64,000 bases of DNA from Clostridia bacterium (GTDB taxonomy: Bacteria > Bacillota > Clostridia > TANB77 > CAG-465): the NCBI GenBank assembly GCA_900772475.1, contig CAAHEI010000094.1, forward strand, positions 49,768-113,767. Reading direction: 5' to 3'. Of this stretch, positions 44,987 to 53,458 are shown piece after piece. How positions within the stretch are numbered: position 1 is the first letter of the stretch; each line of letters starts with the position of its first letter. The position numbers and the translations under genes were made by a program. Under the pieces are notes generated by a model. It ran no database searches. It saw nothing but the letters and a program-made list of their open reading frames with translations, and was not told where the DNA came from.

Positions 44987-45916
44987 TTATTGGCTAGCAT
45001 TTTCTTTTTTTTCTAACTTATCAATAATATTTAAAAATTCATTTGGTAAATTACTTTGAAATTCAACATATTTACCTGTTATAGGGTGATTAAAGCCTAA
45101 AGTTTTTGCATGTAACATTTGTCCTGTAACTTTAAATTTACCATCCCTTTTTCCATACACTTCATCTCCAACTAATGGATGATTTATATATGACATATGC
45201 ACACGTATTTGGTGAGTTCTACCTGTTTCTAAAGTTGCTTTTACAAGAGTTACGTTTGAAGAATAAAATCTTTTTAAGACCTCAATATGAGTAATGGCCT
45301 TTCTACTATTTTTATTCGTTACTGCCATCTTTTTTCTATCTTTTATACTTCTTCCTATAGGAAGATCAATTGTAAAATTATCTTCTTTAACTATTCCTTT
45401 AACTAATGCAATATATTCTCTTTTTATATCATGTTCTTTAAATACATCAGATAGTTTTTTATGTGCTTTATCATTTTTAGCAACAACTAAAATTCCTGAA
45501 GTGTCTTTATCTATTCTGTGTACAATTCCAGGCCTTATTTTTCCATTTATCCCTGAAAGCTTTCCTTCATGAGAATACATTAAAGCATTTACAAGTGTAC
45601 CCTCGTAATTTCCATTTGCAGGATGGACAACCATCCCCTTAGGTTTATTTACAATTATAATATCATTGTCTTCAAATAATATATCTAAAGGAATATCTTG
45701 GGCCTTTACATCTAGTAGTACATCATCTTTTAAGACAACTTTTACAACATCTTTTTCCTTTAGACTATAGCCTGATTTTTCTATCTTGCCATTTACTGTT
45801 ATATTTCCATCTTCTATTAACTTTTTAATATAGCTCCTAGTTATTTTTAAATCTTGCTCCAGAATAAACTTATCTAGTCTTTTTTTTACATTACTTTTAT
45901 CTATAATATATTCCAT
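44987..45916 (-). CDS. rluD: Ribosomal large-subunit pseudouridine synthase D-type
   Basis: A 309-residue pseudouridine synthase with an N-terminal S4 domain (KKRLDKFILEQDLKITRSYI) and a RluA/RluD catalytic domain: catalytic Asp in IVHRIDKDTSGILVVAK, KPKGMVVHPANGN, and TGRTHQIRVHMSYINHPLVG. It modifies 23S rRNA helix 69 in well-studied relatives. It starts 8 bases after the hslO stop and is co-transcribed with it. A hairpin (AATGCTAGC / GCTAGCATT) lies at its 3' end. Confidence 0.92.
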   Translation of the reverse strand: MEYIIDKSNVKKRLDKFILEQDLKITRSYIKKLIEDGNITVNGKIEKSGYSLKEKDVVKVVLKDDVLLDVKAQDIPLDILFEDNDIIIVNKPKGMVVHPANGNYEGTLVNALMYSHEGKLSGINGKIRPGIVHRIDKDTSGILVVAKNDKAHKKLSDVFKEHDIKREYIALVKGIVKEDNFTIDLPIGRSIKDRKKMAVTNKNSRKAITHIEVLKRFYSSNVTLVKATLETGRTHQIRVHMSYINHPLVGDEVYGKRDGKFKVTGQMLHAKTLGFNHPITGKYVEFQSNLPNEFLNIIDKLEKKENASQ

Positions 45917-45924
45917 ATTTTTAC

Positions 45925-46803
45925 CTATCTATTAAATATCTTTTTTATATCTTCCTCGTTAAATTGATATTTTTTATTACAGAAATTGCATTTTACTTCT
46001 ATAATACCGTTATTATCTTTTAGAGCATCAATTGCTTCATCATATCCTATAGAAATAATCGCATTTTTTATTCTAATATCATTACAATCACATAAAAGTT
46101 TAGGTGTGTTTGTATAAACTTCTTCTATTTTTTCATCTGCTGTTATAAGTTTTGCAACATCTAACATATTTTTTAAATCCATCATCATGGATGTTACACT
46201 TTTTATACCAGTATTTGCATTTTCAAGAATATCTATAACTTTATCGTCTGTATCTGGTAAAGGTTGTATAAAATATCCGCCAGCCTTTAAAACATTTCCG
46301 TCTTTATCTAAGTTTACTCCTAAAGACACAATAGATGGCGCTTGTTCAGATTTTAAATAATAATACGCAAAATCCTCTGCAATTTCTGATGAAACTAAAT
46401 TACACTTTCCAATATATGGTTCTTTTAACCCTATATCTTTTATAACTGTTAAAATTCCTTTTCCAATTGCTCCAGCTACGTTATATTTACCATTTACATT
46501 TTTTAATTCAATTTCAGGATTACTTACATATCCTTTTATCTCTAAATTTCCATTTCCGCATGTAATTATATTTGAAATCGGCCCATCACCTGAAATCTGT
46601 ATACTTAATCTATCATCTTTTTCATCTAACATTGAAGACATGATTGTAGTCATAGCAAGTGTTCTTCCAAGAGCGACAGTTGTAGTATTAGATAAATTAT
46701 GAATTTCTCTTGATTTCTTTACCATTTCTGTCACATCACAAATAACTACTCTTACACTATTTCCATGTGCTAAATATTTTTTACATATATCTTTATTTCC
46801 CAT
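45925..46803 (-). CDS. hslO: Hsp33 redox-regulated chaperone
   Basis: A 292-residue cytoplasmic chaperone that is switched on by oxidation. The N-terminal dimerisation fold has the family stretches SGDGPISNIITCGNGN and YNVAGAIGKGILTV; the C-terminal zinc switch is CDCND and CNFCNKKYQF. It is followed closely by rluD. Its promoter region carries an inverted repeat (46820-46852). Start ATG after AAGGAGAAAAAA. Confidence 0.94.
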   Translation of the reverse strand: MGNKDICKKYLAHGNSVRVVICDVTEMVKKSREIHNLSNTTTVALGRTLAMTTIMSSMLDEKDDRLSIQISGDGPISNIITCGNGNLEIKGYVSNPEIELKNVNGKYNVAGAIGKGILTVIKDIGLKEPYIGKCNLVSSEIAEDFAYYYLKSEQAPSIVSLGVNLDKDGNVLKAGGYFIQPLPDTDDKVIDILENANTGIKSVTSMMMDLKNMLDVAKLITADEKIEEVYTNTPKLLCDCNDIRIKNAIISIGYDEAIDALKDNNGIIEVKCNFCNKKYQFNEEDIKKIFNR

Positions 46804-46819
46804 TTTTTTCTCCTTAAAA

Positions 46820-46858
46820 ATACAAGTATATTATATCAAAATATACTTGTATCTTCAA
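46820..46858 (-). promoter_or_regulatory. hslO promoter overlapped by an inverted repeat
   Basis: On the minus strand TTGAAG (46853-46858), 17 bases, TATAAT (46830-46835). A perfect 12-bp inverted repeat (ATACAAGTATAT / ATATACTTGTAT, 46820-46852) covers the spacer and the -10 box, and five T follow. It may be an operator for hslO, a terminator for spoIIAA-AB, or both. Confidence 0.65.
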
Positions 46859-46896
46859 CTTTTATTTATATTTTATAACAAAATATTATACCTTTT

Positions 46897-47361
46897 TTAT
46901 ACTACTTTAGACTTTTTCTTTTTTATCCTCCTTGTAAGAGTAACTTTAGTGCCCTCATCTTTACTTGAATCTATTAGTACTTCATCCATAAATGTTTCCA
47001 TTATAGTAAAGCCCATGCCTGCATGTTCTAATTCTGGCTTTGATGTATATGTAGGAAGCATGGCAGTTTCTATATCTTCAATTCCCACTCCTTTATCTTC
47101 TATTTCTATTTTTATAACATCATCATTATCAGAATAAATATATGCTTTTACAATTACAGTTTTATCTTCCATATCTTCTACTTCATCATATCCATGTTCT
47201 ATTGAATTAGTAACAGCTTCAGATATAGCAGTCTTTATATCCATTAATTCATCTATAGTTATATCTAGTGTGGAAATAAAGCTAGAAATTGCTACTCTAA
47301 CTATTGCAACATTTTCAAGCACTGCCTTTATTTCTATTTTTATTCTATTTATTTCTTTCAT
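46897..47361 (-). CDS. spoIIAB: Anti-sigma F factor / SpoIIAA kinase
   Basis: A 154-residue GHKL-type kinase that holds sigma F inactive and phosphorylates SpoIIAA. Motifs: AISEAVTNSIEHGYDEVEDM (N box), IEDKGVGIEDIETA (G1) and GMGFTIMETFMDEV (G2). Its ATG overlaps the stop of spoIIAA (TAATG), so translation is coupled. The gene expected next, sigF, is absent: hslO follows. Confidence 0.96.
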   Translation of the reverse strand: MKEINRIKIEIKAVLENVAIVRVAISSFISTLDITIDELMDIKTAISEAVTNSIEHGYDEVEDMEDKTVIVKAYIYSDNDDVIKIEIEDKGVGIEDIETAMLPTYTSKPELEHAGMGFTIMETFMDEVLIDSSKDEGTKVTLTRRIKKKKSKVV

Positions 47362-47675
47362 TAATCACACCTCACAAGAATTTTATCTGAAACTTTTGAT
47401 AATTCTAGTATTCTTTTTATACTATGTGTTGGATTTAATACTATCATTTTAGAGTCCATAAATTTTATTAAATTATATCTTCCGATTAAAAGTCCTATTC
47501 CACTACTATCCATAAATTTAACATCACTTAAGTCTATTATAAATTCACGTGGTTGATATCTCATTATATATCCATCTATCACTGTTCTTAATGTTTTGCA
47601 TGCTTTCATATCAAGTTCCTCATCCAAATCTATTTTTAAACTTCCATCATTATAATTATATCTCATTTGTATCAC
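47361..47675 (-). CDS. spoIIAA: Anti-sigma F factor antagonist
   Basis: A 104-residue STAS-domain protein. The phosphorylated Ser is in FIDLSDVKFMDSSGIGLLIG. The unphosphorylated form releases sigma F from SpoIIAB in the forespore. First gene of the unit, with GAGGTGATACAA before the ATG (the ATG three codons in is an alternative). Promoter not fixed by eye. Confidence 0.96.
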   Translation of the reverse strand: MIQMRYNYNDGSLKIDLDEELDMKACKTLRTVIDGYIMRYQPREFIIDLSDVKFMDSSGIGLLIGRYNLIKFMDSKMIVLNPTHSIKRILELSKVSDKILVRCD

Positions 47676-47735
47676 CTCACCAAGAGTATATCACATTAAA
47701 TAAGAAAAAAATGTTGAAATTTATGAAAATAGAAA

Positions 47736-47765
47736 AATATCCCACAAAATTAATTGTGGGATATT
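47736..47765 (-). terminator. Terminator between the 47804 gene and spoIIAA
   Basis: ATATCCCACAA / TTGTGGGATAT, 11-bp stem with a 6-nt loop, followed on the minus strand by TTTTTCTATTTTC. Confidence 0.8.
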
Positions 47766-47803
47766 GTATATACAGAATAACCAAGGGGGGAGAGTTATTC
47801 TGA

Positions 47804-49072
47804 CTAATTATCGACAGTGTCCGTTTTAGGTGTTAACGATACTGTCGGGGACTGGTTAATTTCATCCTGACTTATTTTTGGAGGAAGTGGATGTTCCTCC
47901 TCAAACTTTTTCTCTGGAGATGGACTCTCCTTGTCAGAAGAAATATTAGCATCATAACCTTTGTTGCCTCCAGTGACGCCTTCATCTTTCTTTGAATCCT
48001 TATTTTCAGGTGAAGAAGAAGAAGAAGAAGAGTTATTACTATTTTCATAATAACCATAATAACCACTTGAACCTGAGCCTGAACCTGAACTAAAGCCTGA
48101 GCCAAAATATGAATCTGAATTAATAGATTCAGTTTTTTTACTTATTTTCTCTGTAGGCTTTTGAGTTGGTTTTTCTGTTGGTTTCTCAGTTGGTTTCTCA
48201 GTTGGTTTCTCTGAAATCTTTTCAGTTGGTCTTTCTGTAAGTGTCTCTGTTGGCTTCGTTGCAGAAAAGGTAGTCTTTGGCACCGAATCCATTTCATTAC
48301 TATCTCCTAAAAACATAATAATAATAGTAATTCCAAAGATTATTCCCAGCATTGCAGCTAGAGAAATTATTAATTTCCCATGCTTTTTAATAAACATCTT
48401 AAAGCCATTAACATCCTCTTTATTTGGCTCTTCTACCGGGTTTACTTCTATTTTCTTTTCTTCTTCCTTTTCCTTCCTTAGACAATCTTCAATTCTTGAT
48501 TTTTCCTGATAAAGTGATTTGCCTTCTTCTGCAAGCTTTTTAGCTTCATCCGTTTCACCAAGTTTCACCTTACATTTATAAAGTGAAAACTTTTCCTTTA
48601 TTCTATCGTCTATTTCCTTCTTTGAATCTTCATAAGATCTTATTCTCTCTTCTATGCCTTTTAACTTAGAAATGATTTCTTCATTATCGTCAAGCTTCTT
48701 GTCGAAATCCTTTTTCTCTTTATCTAAATTAAGAAGCCTATTTTTTAAAGAAGTACATTCATCTCCGACAGCTATGTCAAGCTGTTCACACACTTTTTTC
48801 ATTTCTTCCAAAATTAGCTCTATTTGGCACCTAAAAAATTCAGAATTCTTCTCAGAAATTTGAATTTTTTCATGAAGAGTATAATTTACTGTAACCTCAT
48901 TTTCACTAAATTCATCTTCTGATTCAAGGCGTTCAATTTCTTTTTCCACCTCAATAATTTTCTGGTTTATTTCTTGAATTTCGTCTGATTCTGGATTTAC
49001 GAACGAAAGATAGTCTCTTGTGTTCCTGAGAGCTTTCAATTCGTTTTGTTGTTCAACTTTGTAAATTTTCAT
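47804..49072 (-). CDS. Coiled-coil, membrane-anchored protein with Pro/Thr/Glu repeats
   Basis: A 422-residue protein. Residues 1-225 form a long charged coiled coil predicted inside the cell (EVEKEIERLESEDEFSENEV and KKDFDKKLDDNEEIISKLKG). One helix follows (LIISLAAMLGIIFGITIIIM), then an outside region with PTEKPTEK-type repeats and a Gly/Ser/Tyr-rich stretch (FGSGFSSGSGSGSSGYYGYY). The start is the ATG after AAGGAGATTATAGTT; an upstream in-frame ATG lacks a ribosome site. The layout suggests a link between a cytoplasmic assembly and the wall. Not recognised in any family. Its codon use looks less AT-rich than most neighbours. Confidence 0.75.
   Translation of the reverse strand: MKIYKVEQQNELKALRNTRDYLSFVNPESDEIQEINQKIIEVEKEIERLESEDEFSENEVTVNYTLHEKIQISEKNSEFFRCQIELILEEMKKVCEQLDIAVGDECTSLKNRLLNLDKEKKDFDKKLDDNEEIISKLKGIEERIRSYEDSKKEIDDRIKEKFSLYKCKVKLGETDEAKKLAEEGKSLYQEKSRIEDCLRKEKEEEKKIEVNPVEEPNKEDVNGFKMFIKKHGKLIISLAAMLGIIFGITIIIMFLGDSNEMDSVPKTTFSATKPTETLTERPTEKISEKPTEKPTEKPTEKPTQKPTEKISKKTESINSDSYFGSGFSSGSGSGSSGYYGYYENSNNSSSSSSSPENKDSKKDEGVTGGNKGYDANISSDKESPSPEKKFEEEHPLPPKISQDEINQSPTVSLTPKTDTVDN
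48165..48212. repeat. Four 12-bp tandem repeats inside the coding region
   Basis: Units GTTGGTTTTTCT, GTTGGTTTCTCA (twice) and GTTGGTTTCTCT encode the PTEK repeats of the minus-strand gene. Near-identical DNA units suggest recent expansion or contraction. Confidence 0.85.
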
Positions 49073-49211
49073 AACTATAATCTCCTTAGCAATAATTTTT
49101 AATGTATATATATGAAAATTTCCCCAAATATCATGTCTCCCCACATAATTATCTGGAAAAATCATTATTTTTAAATTTAATTTAATAATTTAAATATAAC
49201 TCTACACTTAT

Positions 49212-49240
49212 ATTATAGCACACTTTACATAAAAATGCAA
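49212..49240 (-). promoter_or_regulatory. Promoter of the 47804-49072 gene
   Basis: On the minus strand TTGCAT (49235-49240), 17 bases, TATAAT (49212-49217). The leader is about 140 bases long and AT-rich. Confidence 0.75.
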
Positions 49241-49268
49241 TGATAATATAAAAAAAACAGGCTTTTAC

Positions 49269-49582
49269 GAGGCTGCTGAAAAAGTGGCAAAAAAGAAATA
49301 GGGAATTCGAGAATATTTTTTCCTAATTCTCTATTTTTATGACAAATTTTAAAAAAACCCAAAATCATTGGATATTTATATCCATTATTTTGTGCTTTTT
49401 CCTCTTTTAATTTAATTATTCGTTTTATATTTGCTAAAAAGAGCACAATAGCCCCTTGGATTGTAATACCATTTTTTCCACAGGCATTTGAAGTATCGTG
49501 AATCTTGTATTATTTTATTTTTTACTTCGATTACGCCTTCATTTAAAGCTATTTCTACTGTTTTGGCTATTAATTTATCCAT
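49269..49582 (-). mobile_element. Decayed IS transposase 3' end with terminal repeat
   Basis: The minus strand reads DKLIAKTVEIALNEGVIEVK, then in another frame ACGKNGITIQGAIVLFLANI and KRIIKLKEEKAQNN, as at the C-terminus of IS1182-like transposases, with a large part of the middle missing. It ends near GAGGCTGCTGAAAAAGTGG (49269-49287), which resembles an IS terminal repeat. No intact frame remains. Confidence 0.55.
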
Positions 49583-49782
49583 TAAAATTCATCATAAACA
49601 AAAGAGAAATAAACCATATCTTTTAATTGTCTCCAAAAATTATCTTTTTATATTAACACATCAAAAAGCGATGCATGTAAACTTAAACAAAAATTTAATT
49701 GATTATTTGATTTTAACATTGTTATATCAACCCTTTAAACTGGATTAATTATATCATATCAACCAATTAAAATATATAAGAA

Positions 49783-50052
49783 GGGGCTGTAAAAAAAGTC
49801 CAATAAAAAATTTACTGAGAATTTACTAAAATTATTATAATTTTTTTTTCTTAAAGCATAAAAAAACAGCAGGTATGACATCAGTCATATCTGCTTTATG
49901 TAAATTTTATATTCTATGCACACTTTTTAACTCTCATTTTTTTATTATGATATTTGCATAAATTAAAGCCGCAAGAAATTAATGTTAACTCTAAAATAAC
50001 ATTATCCATTCCTCGTCTTTTTATTCTTTTATATGCTTTATCGTTTTTTATA
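49783..50052 (-). mobile_element. Second IS remnant, C-terminal transposase end
   Basis: The minus strand reads KAYKRIKRRGMDNVILELTL and ISCGFNLCKYHNKK before a TAG at 49914, the usual last stretch of IS1182-type transposases, followed by the terminal sequence at 49783-49801 (GGGGCTGTAAAAAAAGTCC on the plus strand). It abuts the sortase gene. The two remnants lie in the same orientation and differ in sequence, so they come from two different insertions. Confidence 0.6.
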
Positions 50053-50787
50053 TTATTTCACTAATTTTGCTTGTACAACAAACCTACCATCATCTACAGA
50101 ATAATCACATGTAGAAAGCGTAAGAATTGTGTCATTAGAATTAACATCTATATCTGTATTATACATACTTTTTTCTTTTAAACTATCTAAAAATGTTGAA
50201 TACTCTGTTACTGTATCAAAGTTTACATCTATATAGAAGAAATCTGGCGTTGTTTTGTAAACAGAGAATATTTGCCACTTATAATTTCCATTTATAGTAG
50301 ACATATATATTGTTTTATGATTTTTAAAGAAATCTTCTTTTTCATATTTGAATAAATCTGAAAAATACGTTGTATCTTCTGGATTATGTCCATAAATTAT
50401 AAAATGTGCCATATTATCCATATTATTTAAATTACATCTGTAATCCATAAAAAGTTCACCATATTTTTTTTCTTCACTATCTCTATCTTTAGCAAAGTAA
50501 TCTTCATTGGTAAGTCCTTTAAATACAGGTGCATCTATTGATGTATCTGGAATTTTAAGCCAAGCTACAGCATCTGTATATGTTGCATTTAAAGCTATAA
50601 TTTCATTTTGTAAATTTCTGTTTGATTCAACATCATATTCCTCACTTGTTTGTTCATTATTTTGGTCTTTAGATTTATTTTTTGAATTCCAATATATACT
50701 TAAACCTAATCCAATTATTGCAAGAGATATAACTACTACAATACAAATTATAATTATTTTATTTTTGCTTTTATTATTTTCACCCAT
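50053..50787 (-). CDS. Sortase, class B-like (second copy)
   Basis: A 244-residue transpeptidase with one N-terminal helix (IIIICIVVVISLAIIGLGLS). Catalytic residues are in FIIYGHNPED (His), TLSTCDYS (Cys) and GRFVVQAKLV (Arg). It starts 20 bases after the stop of a secreted protein ending NPKTGKY, its probable substrate, and is on the same transcript. It is related to, but clearly different from, the sortase at 33566. Confidence 0.93.
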   Translation of the reverse strand: MGENNKSKNKIIIICIVVVISLAIIGLGLSIYWNSKNKSKDQNNEQTSEEYDVESNRNLQNEIIALNATYTDAVAWLKIPDTSIDAPVFKGLTNEDYFAKDRDSEEKKYGELFMDYRCNLNNMDNMAHFIIYGHNPEDTTYFSDLFKYEKEDFFKNHKTIYMSTINGNYKWQIFSVYKTTPDFFYIDVNFDTVTEYSTFLDSLKEKSMYNTDIDVNSNDTILTLSTCDYSVDDGRFVVQAKLVK

Positions 50788-50807
50788 TAATAGTAATACC
50801 TCCTTTA

Positions 50808-51737
50808 TTAATATTTACCTGTCTTTGGATTTGGTACCCAATCAGCTGGTTTATCTTTATTTTCCTCATTATTCTCTTCTTTGTTTTCCTCACTTGCAGA
50901 ATCATTATTCTGCTCACCATTTCCATTTGAATTTTGACCTGAGTTAGATGAACTTCCTGATGAATTTACTGCACCTCTATTTACTAATTTAAATGGACTA
51001 GAATTTACGCCTATTGTTCTATTTCCGTTATAATCTGAAGCTGTTGCTGCAACCACAGAAATATATTTACTTCCGTTTGTTCCTTGTATATTACTTAATG
51101 TAATTTTTCTCTCTACTACTTTTGAATTTTCACCGCTACCACTAATTGATATATTAGCTGTAAACCCATTTAGTTTTACTGAATTTTTGTATAAATTTAC
51201 ATTTGCAACACCTGAAGCATCAGTATATCTAACAATATATGTAACTGTACCACCATTATTTACAGAAGAAATATTAGGCCCTATAAGTGAAATGCTTGGT
51301 GCAACTGTATCATTTGATCCAATACTAAAAGAATTACTATATGTAGTTGCTGAATATGCTGATCCAAGCCCATCATTTGCAATTGCAGCACCTGATCGTA
51401 TTTCAATATAATTTCCACTTGAATTTCCCCTAATATTATTAAGAGTTACTGTATACCTACTATATGTATTTTTTATTACTCCAACATTTGCACTAAAGCC
51501 ATGAACAGTAACATATGAAGCATTAAAAGGAATGCTTCCACCATTTACAAGATTATTTCCGGAAAATTCTACTGAAAAAGATATACTATCTCCCTGAGAG
51601 CAATTTGATATATTACCTATTCTTACTGTTGGTCTTGCCGTTGCTTTTACAAATCCTGTACATAAAAAAGAAACTAGCACACAAAACAGAATTACAATTC
51701 CAAAAAATAGTTTAAAATGTCTTTTTGTACATATCAT
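50808..51737 (-). CDS. Secreted Ig-like protein ending in NPKTGKY, no membrane anchor
   Basis: A 309-residue secreted protein. Signal peptide at residues 1-33 (FGIVILFCVLVSFLCTGFVK), two related Ig-like beta domains of about 100 residues (SVEFSGNNLVNGGSIPFNAS; IVRYTDASGVANVNLYKNSV), a Ser/Asn/Glu-rich linker, and the C-terminus WVPNPKTGKY. NPKTG looks like a class B-type sorting motif, but the usual hydrophobic helix and basic tail are absent: the stop follows two residues later. The sortase gene lies 20 bases downstream. Start ATG after TGGAGGTAAAGTAT. Confidence 0.85.
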   Translation of the reverse strand: MICTKRHFKLFFGIVILFCVLVSFLCTGFVKATARPTVRIGNISNCSQGDSISFSVEFSGNNLVNGGSIPFNASYVTVHGFSANVGVIKNTYSRYTVTLNNIRGNSSGNYIEIRSGAAIANDGLGSAYSATTYSNSFSIGSNDTVAPSISLIGPNISSVNNGGTVTYIVRYTDASGVANVNLYKNSVKLNGFTANISISGSGENSKVVERKITLSNIQGTNGSKYISVVAATASDYNGNRTIGVNSSPFKLVNRGAVNSSGSSSNSGQNSNGNGEQNNDSASEENKEENNEENKDKPADWVPNPKTGKY

Positions 51738-51806
51738 ATACTTTACCTCCATTTTACACATTTTATTATAACATATTTTACATAATATGTCAAATTGTTG
51801 TTTAAA

Positions 51807-51838
51807 CAAAAATAGTTGGATAAATCCAACTATTTTTT
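51807..51838 (-). terminator. xerD terminator
   Basis: An AAAATAGTTGGAT / ATCCAACTATTTT stem with almost no loop, then T-rich on the minus strand. It overlaps the last codon of xerD. Confidence 0.85.
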
Positions 51839-52724
51839 AAACCTCTTCTGCTCTTGGATGAGTCTTCATATATTCATCCTTTGTAGCCATATGAGCTATT
51901 TGAGTATACAACATTGTTGAAGCAACATCTGTATGTCCTAATAGCTCTTGTACAGTTTTTACTTCCGCACCATTCTCTAACATATGTACTGCAAAAGAAT
52001 GTCTTATTGTATGAGGAGTTATATCTTTATCAATTTTTGCTTGCTCTTTATATTGCTTTAAAATTTTCCAGTAACCCTGTCTTGTCATCTTTTGACCATT
52101 TGTATTTATAAATAATGTTTTTTCTTCTTCACTACGAATAAGTAAAGGTCTAACATTTTCCATATATTCCTTTAGACACTTCAAAGCCAATTTTCCCAAA
52201 GGAATATGTCTTTCTGAATTTTTCTTTTTTACTTTTATAAAACCATTAGTTAGGTTAACGTCTTCAGTTCTTAAAGAAATAAGCTCCGTAACTCTTATTC
52301 CTGTTGCATATAATATTTCAAGCATTGTCTTATCTCTTTGTCCCTTAAGATCACTTGTATCTGGTTGTTCAAGTAGTTTTTCTATTTCACTGTCAGTTAA
52401 AATCATAGGCTCCTTTCTACTTACTTTAGGAAGCTCAATATCAGTTGCAATATTAACCTCTGCTAAATTTTTACTAATTAAATATCTATATAAACTTTTT
52501 ACTGATGCTGCACTCCTTGAAATAGTAGAATTAGATTTACCTTCTGCAATTAAATGATTTACATACTCTTTCATATCTTCCTTTGTTAAATTAAATATTT
52601 TTCTCCCTTGTGTTTCAAAATAATCATTAAACTGAATAAGGTCTCTTTTGTATGATGCAAGCGTATTTTGTGATGCTTGTCTTTGTTTTAAATTTTCAAT
52701 AAATTCGTCAATAATAATCTTCAT
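51837..52724 (-). CDS. xerD: Site-specific tyrosine recombinase, XerD type
   Basis: A 295-residue recombinase that resolves chromosome dimers at dif with its partner. An N-terminal SAM-like domain (FIENLKQRQASQNTLASYKR), then catalytic residues in YATGIRVTELISLR (Arg), TPHTIRHSFA (His-x-x-Arg), LLGHTDVASTMLYTQ (His and Tyr). The ATG follows GGAGGAGCAAATC. In Firmicutes xerD is often near spoIIM, which is the next gene here. Full length, no sign of mobility. Confidence 0.93.
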   Translation of the reverse strand: MKIIIDEFIENLKQRQASQNTLASYKRDLIQFNDYFETQGRKIFNLTKEDMKEYVNHLIAEGKSNSTISRSAASVKSLYRYLISKNLAEVNIATDIELPKVSRKEPMILTDSEIEKLLEQPDTSDLKGQRDKTMLEILYATGIRVTELISLRTEDVNLTNGFIKVKKKNSERHIPLGKLALKCLKEYMENVRPLLIRSEEEKTLFINTNGQKMTRQGYWKILKQYKEQAKIDKDITPHTIRHSFAVHMLENGAEVKTVQELLGHTDVASTMLYTQIAHMATKDEYMKTHPRAEEV

Positions 52725-52850
52725 GATTTGCTCCTCCATCCATCAAGTATATTTTACACTATTTGATGTAATTTTGCAAGCATTTTCACAAAAATTATGT
52801 AATGTTTTTATACATTATATTCCTTTTACAATTAAAAGAGAAAATCTTTT

Positions 52851-53453
52851 CTATATATTCATATATATGTGTATAATTCCTAAAGAAAGTAGCTGTTCTA
52901 CAATTACTGAAAGTACAATAACCGAAAAACCAAGTATTAGTTTATATATTTCTTTTACAGTTATTTTAATTTTACTTTCTTCTACTCCTATTAATTTATA
53001 ATGAAAAGAAATGGAATTAATAGATAAATATATAAAAGCTGGAATATATATCAAATTTGGAATTAAAACAAGTAAGAAAAGTGCAACTATTCCGTTTCCA
53101 AATCCAAATATATAAAACAACGTAGGAATATATAGCCCCACTGCAAATCCCTTAAAAACATTTATTATACATACAAGTCCTGGTGCAATAAGTGTTATTG
53201 ATGAAAAATACAATATTAACACTAATATACAATTAGATATTATTCCATTTTTTATTACATTTATTCCTTCAAAATTCTCACTCTTTGTACTACTCAATGT
53301 ATTGCTTAATGTTTGTATAATTTCAGTTTTTGTAGCATTTGGTATTAAATTAAAAGTAAAAATTCCAACTACAATTCCAATAATTATACATGAAAAAATA
53401 AAGACAATACTTTTAAAATTATCATTGATATATTCTTTTATATAATTTAACAT
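52851..53453 (-). CDS. spoIIM: Stage II sporulation protein M
   Basis: A 200-residue membrane protein with about five helices and the typical family stretch ITLIAPGLVCIINVFKGFAVG. It forms the engulfment complex with SpoIID and SpoIIP. The ATG follows TATGGTGAGTTTTTAT, and this ribosome site lies in the 3' arm of a hairpin at 53459-53497. Same strand as rnhA upstream and xerD downstream. Confidence 0.92.
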   Translation of the reverse strand: MLNYIKEYINDNFKSIVFIFSCIIIGIVVGIFTFNLIPNATKTEIIQTLSNTLSSTKSENFEGINVIKNGIISNCILVLILYFSSITLIAPGLVCIINVFKGFAVGLYIPTLFYIFGFGNGIVALFLLVLIPNLIYIPAFIYLSINSISFHYKLIGVEESKIKITVKEIYKLILGFSVIVLSVIVEQLLSLGIIHIYMNI

Positions 53454-53458
53454 ATAAA

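Noticed and set aside
44974..45002. Hairpin AATGCTAGC/GCTAGCATT as the rluD terminator
   Set aside because: On the minus strand it overlaps the stop codon and is followed by a mixed AT stretch, not a T run; it could only work on the plus strand, where no gene precedes it closely.
48165..48212. Short tandem repeats as a CRISPR array
   Set aside because: Units are 12 bp with no spacers and encode PTEK repeats. No CRISPR array or cas gene was seen in the window.
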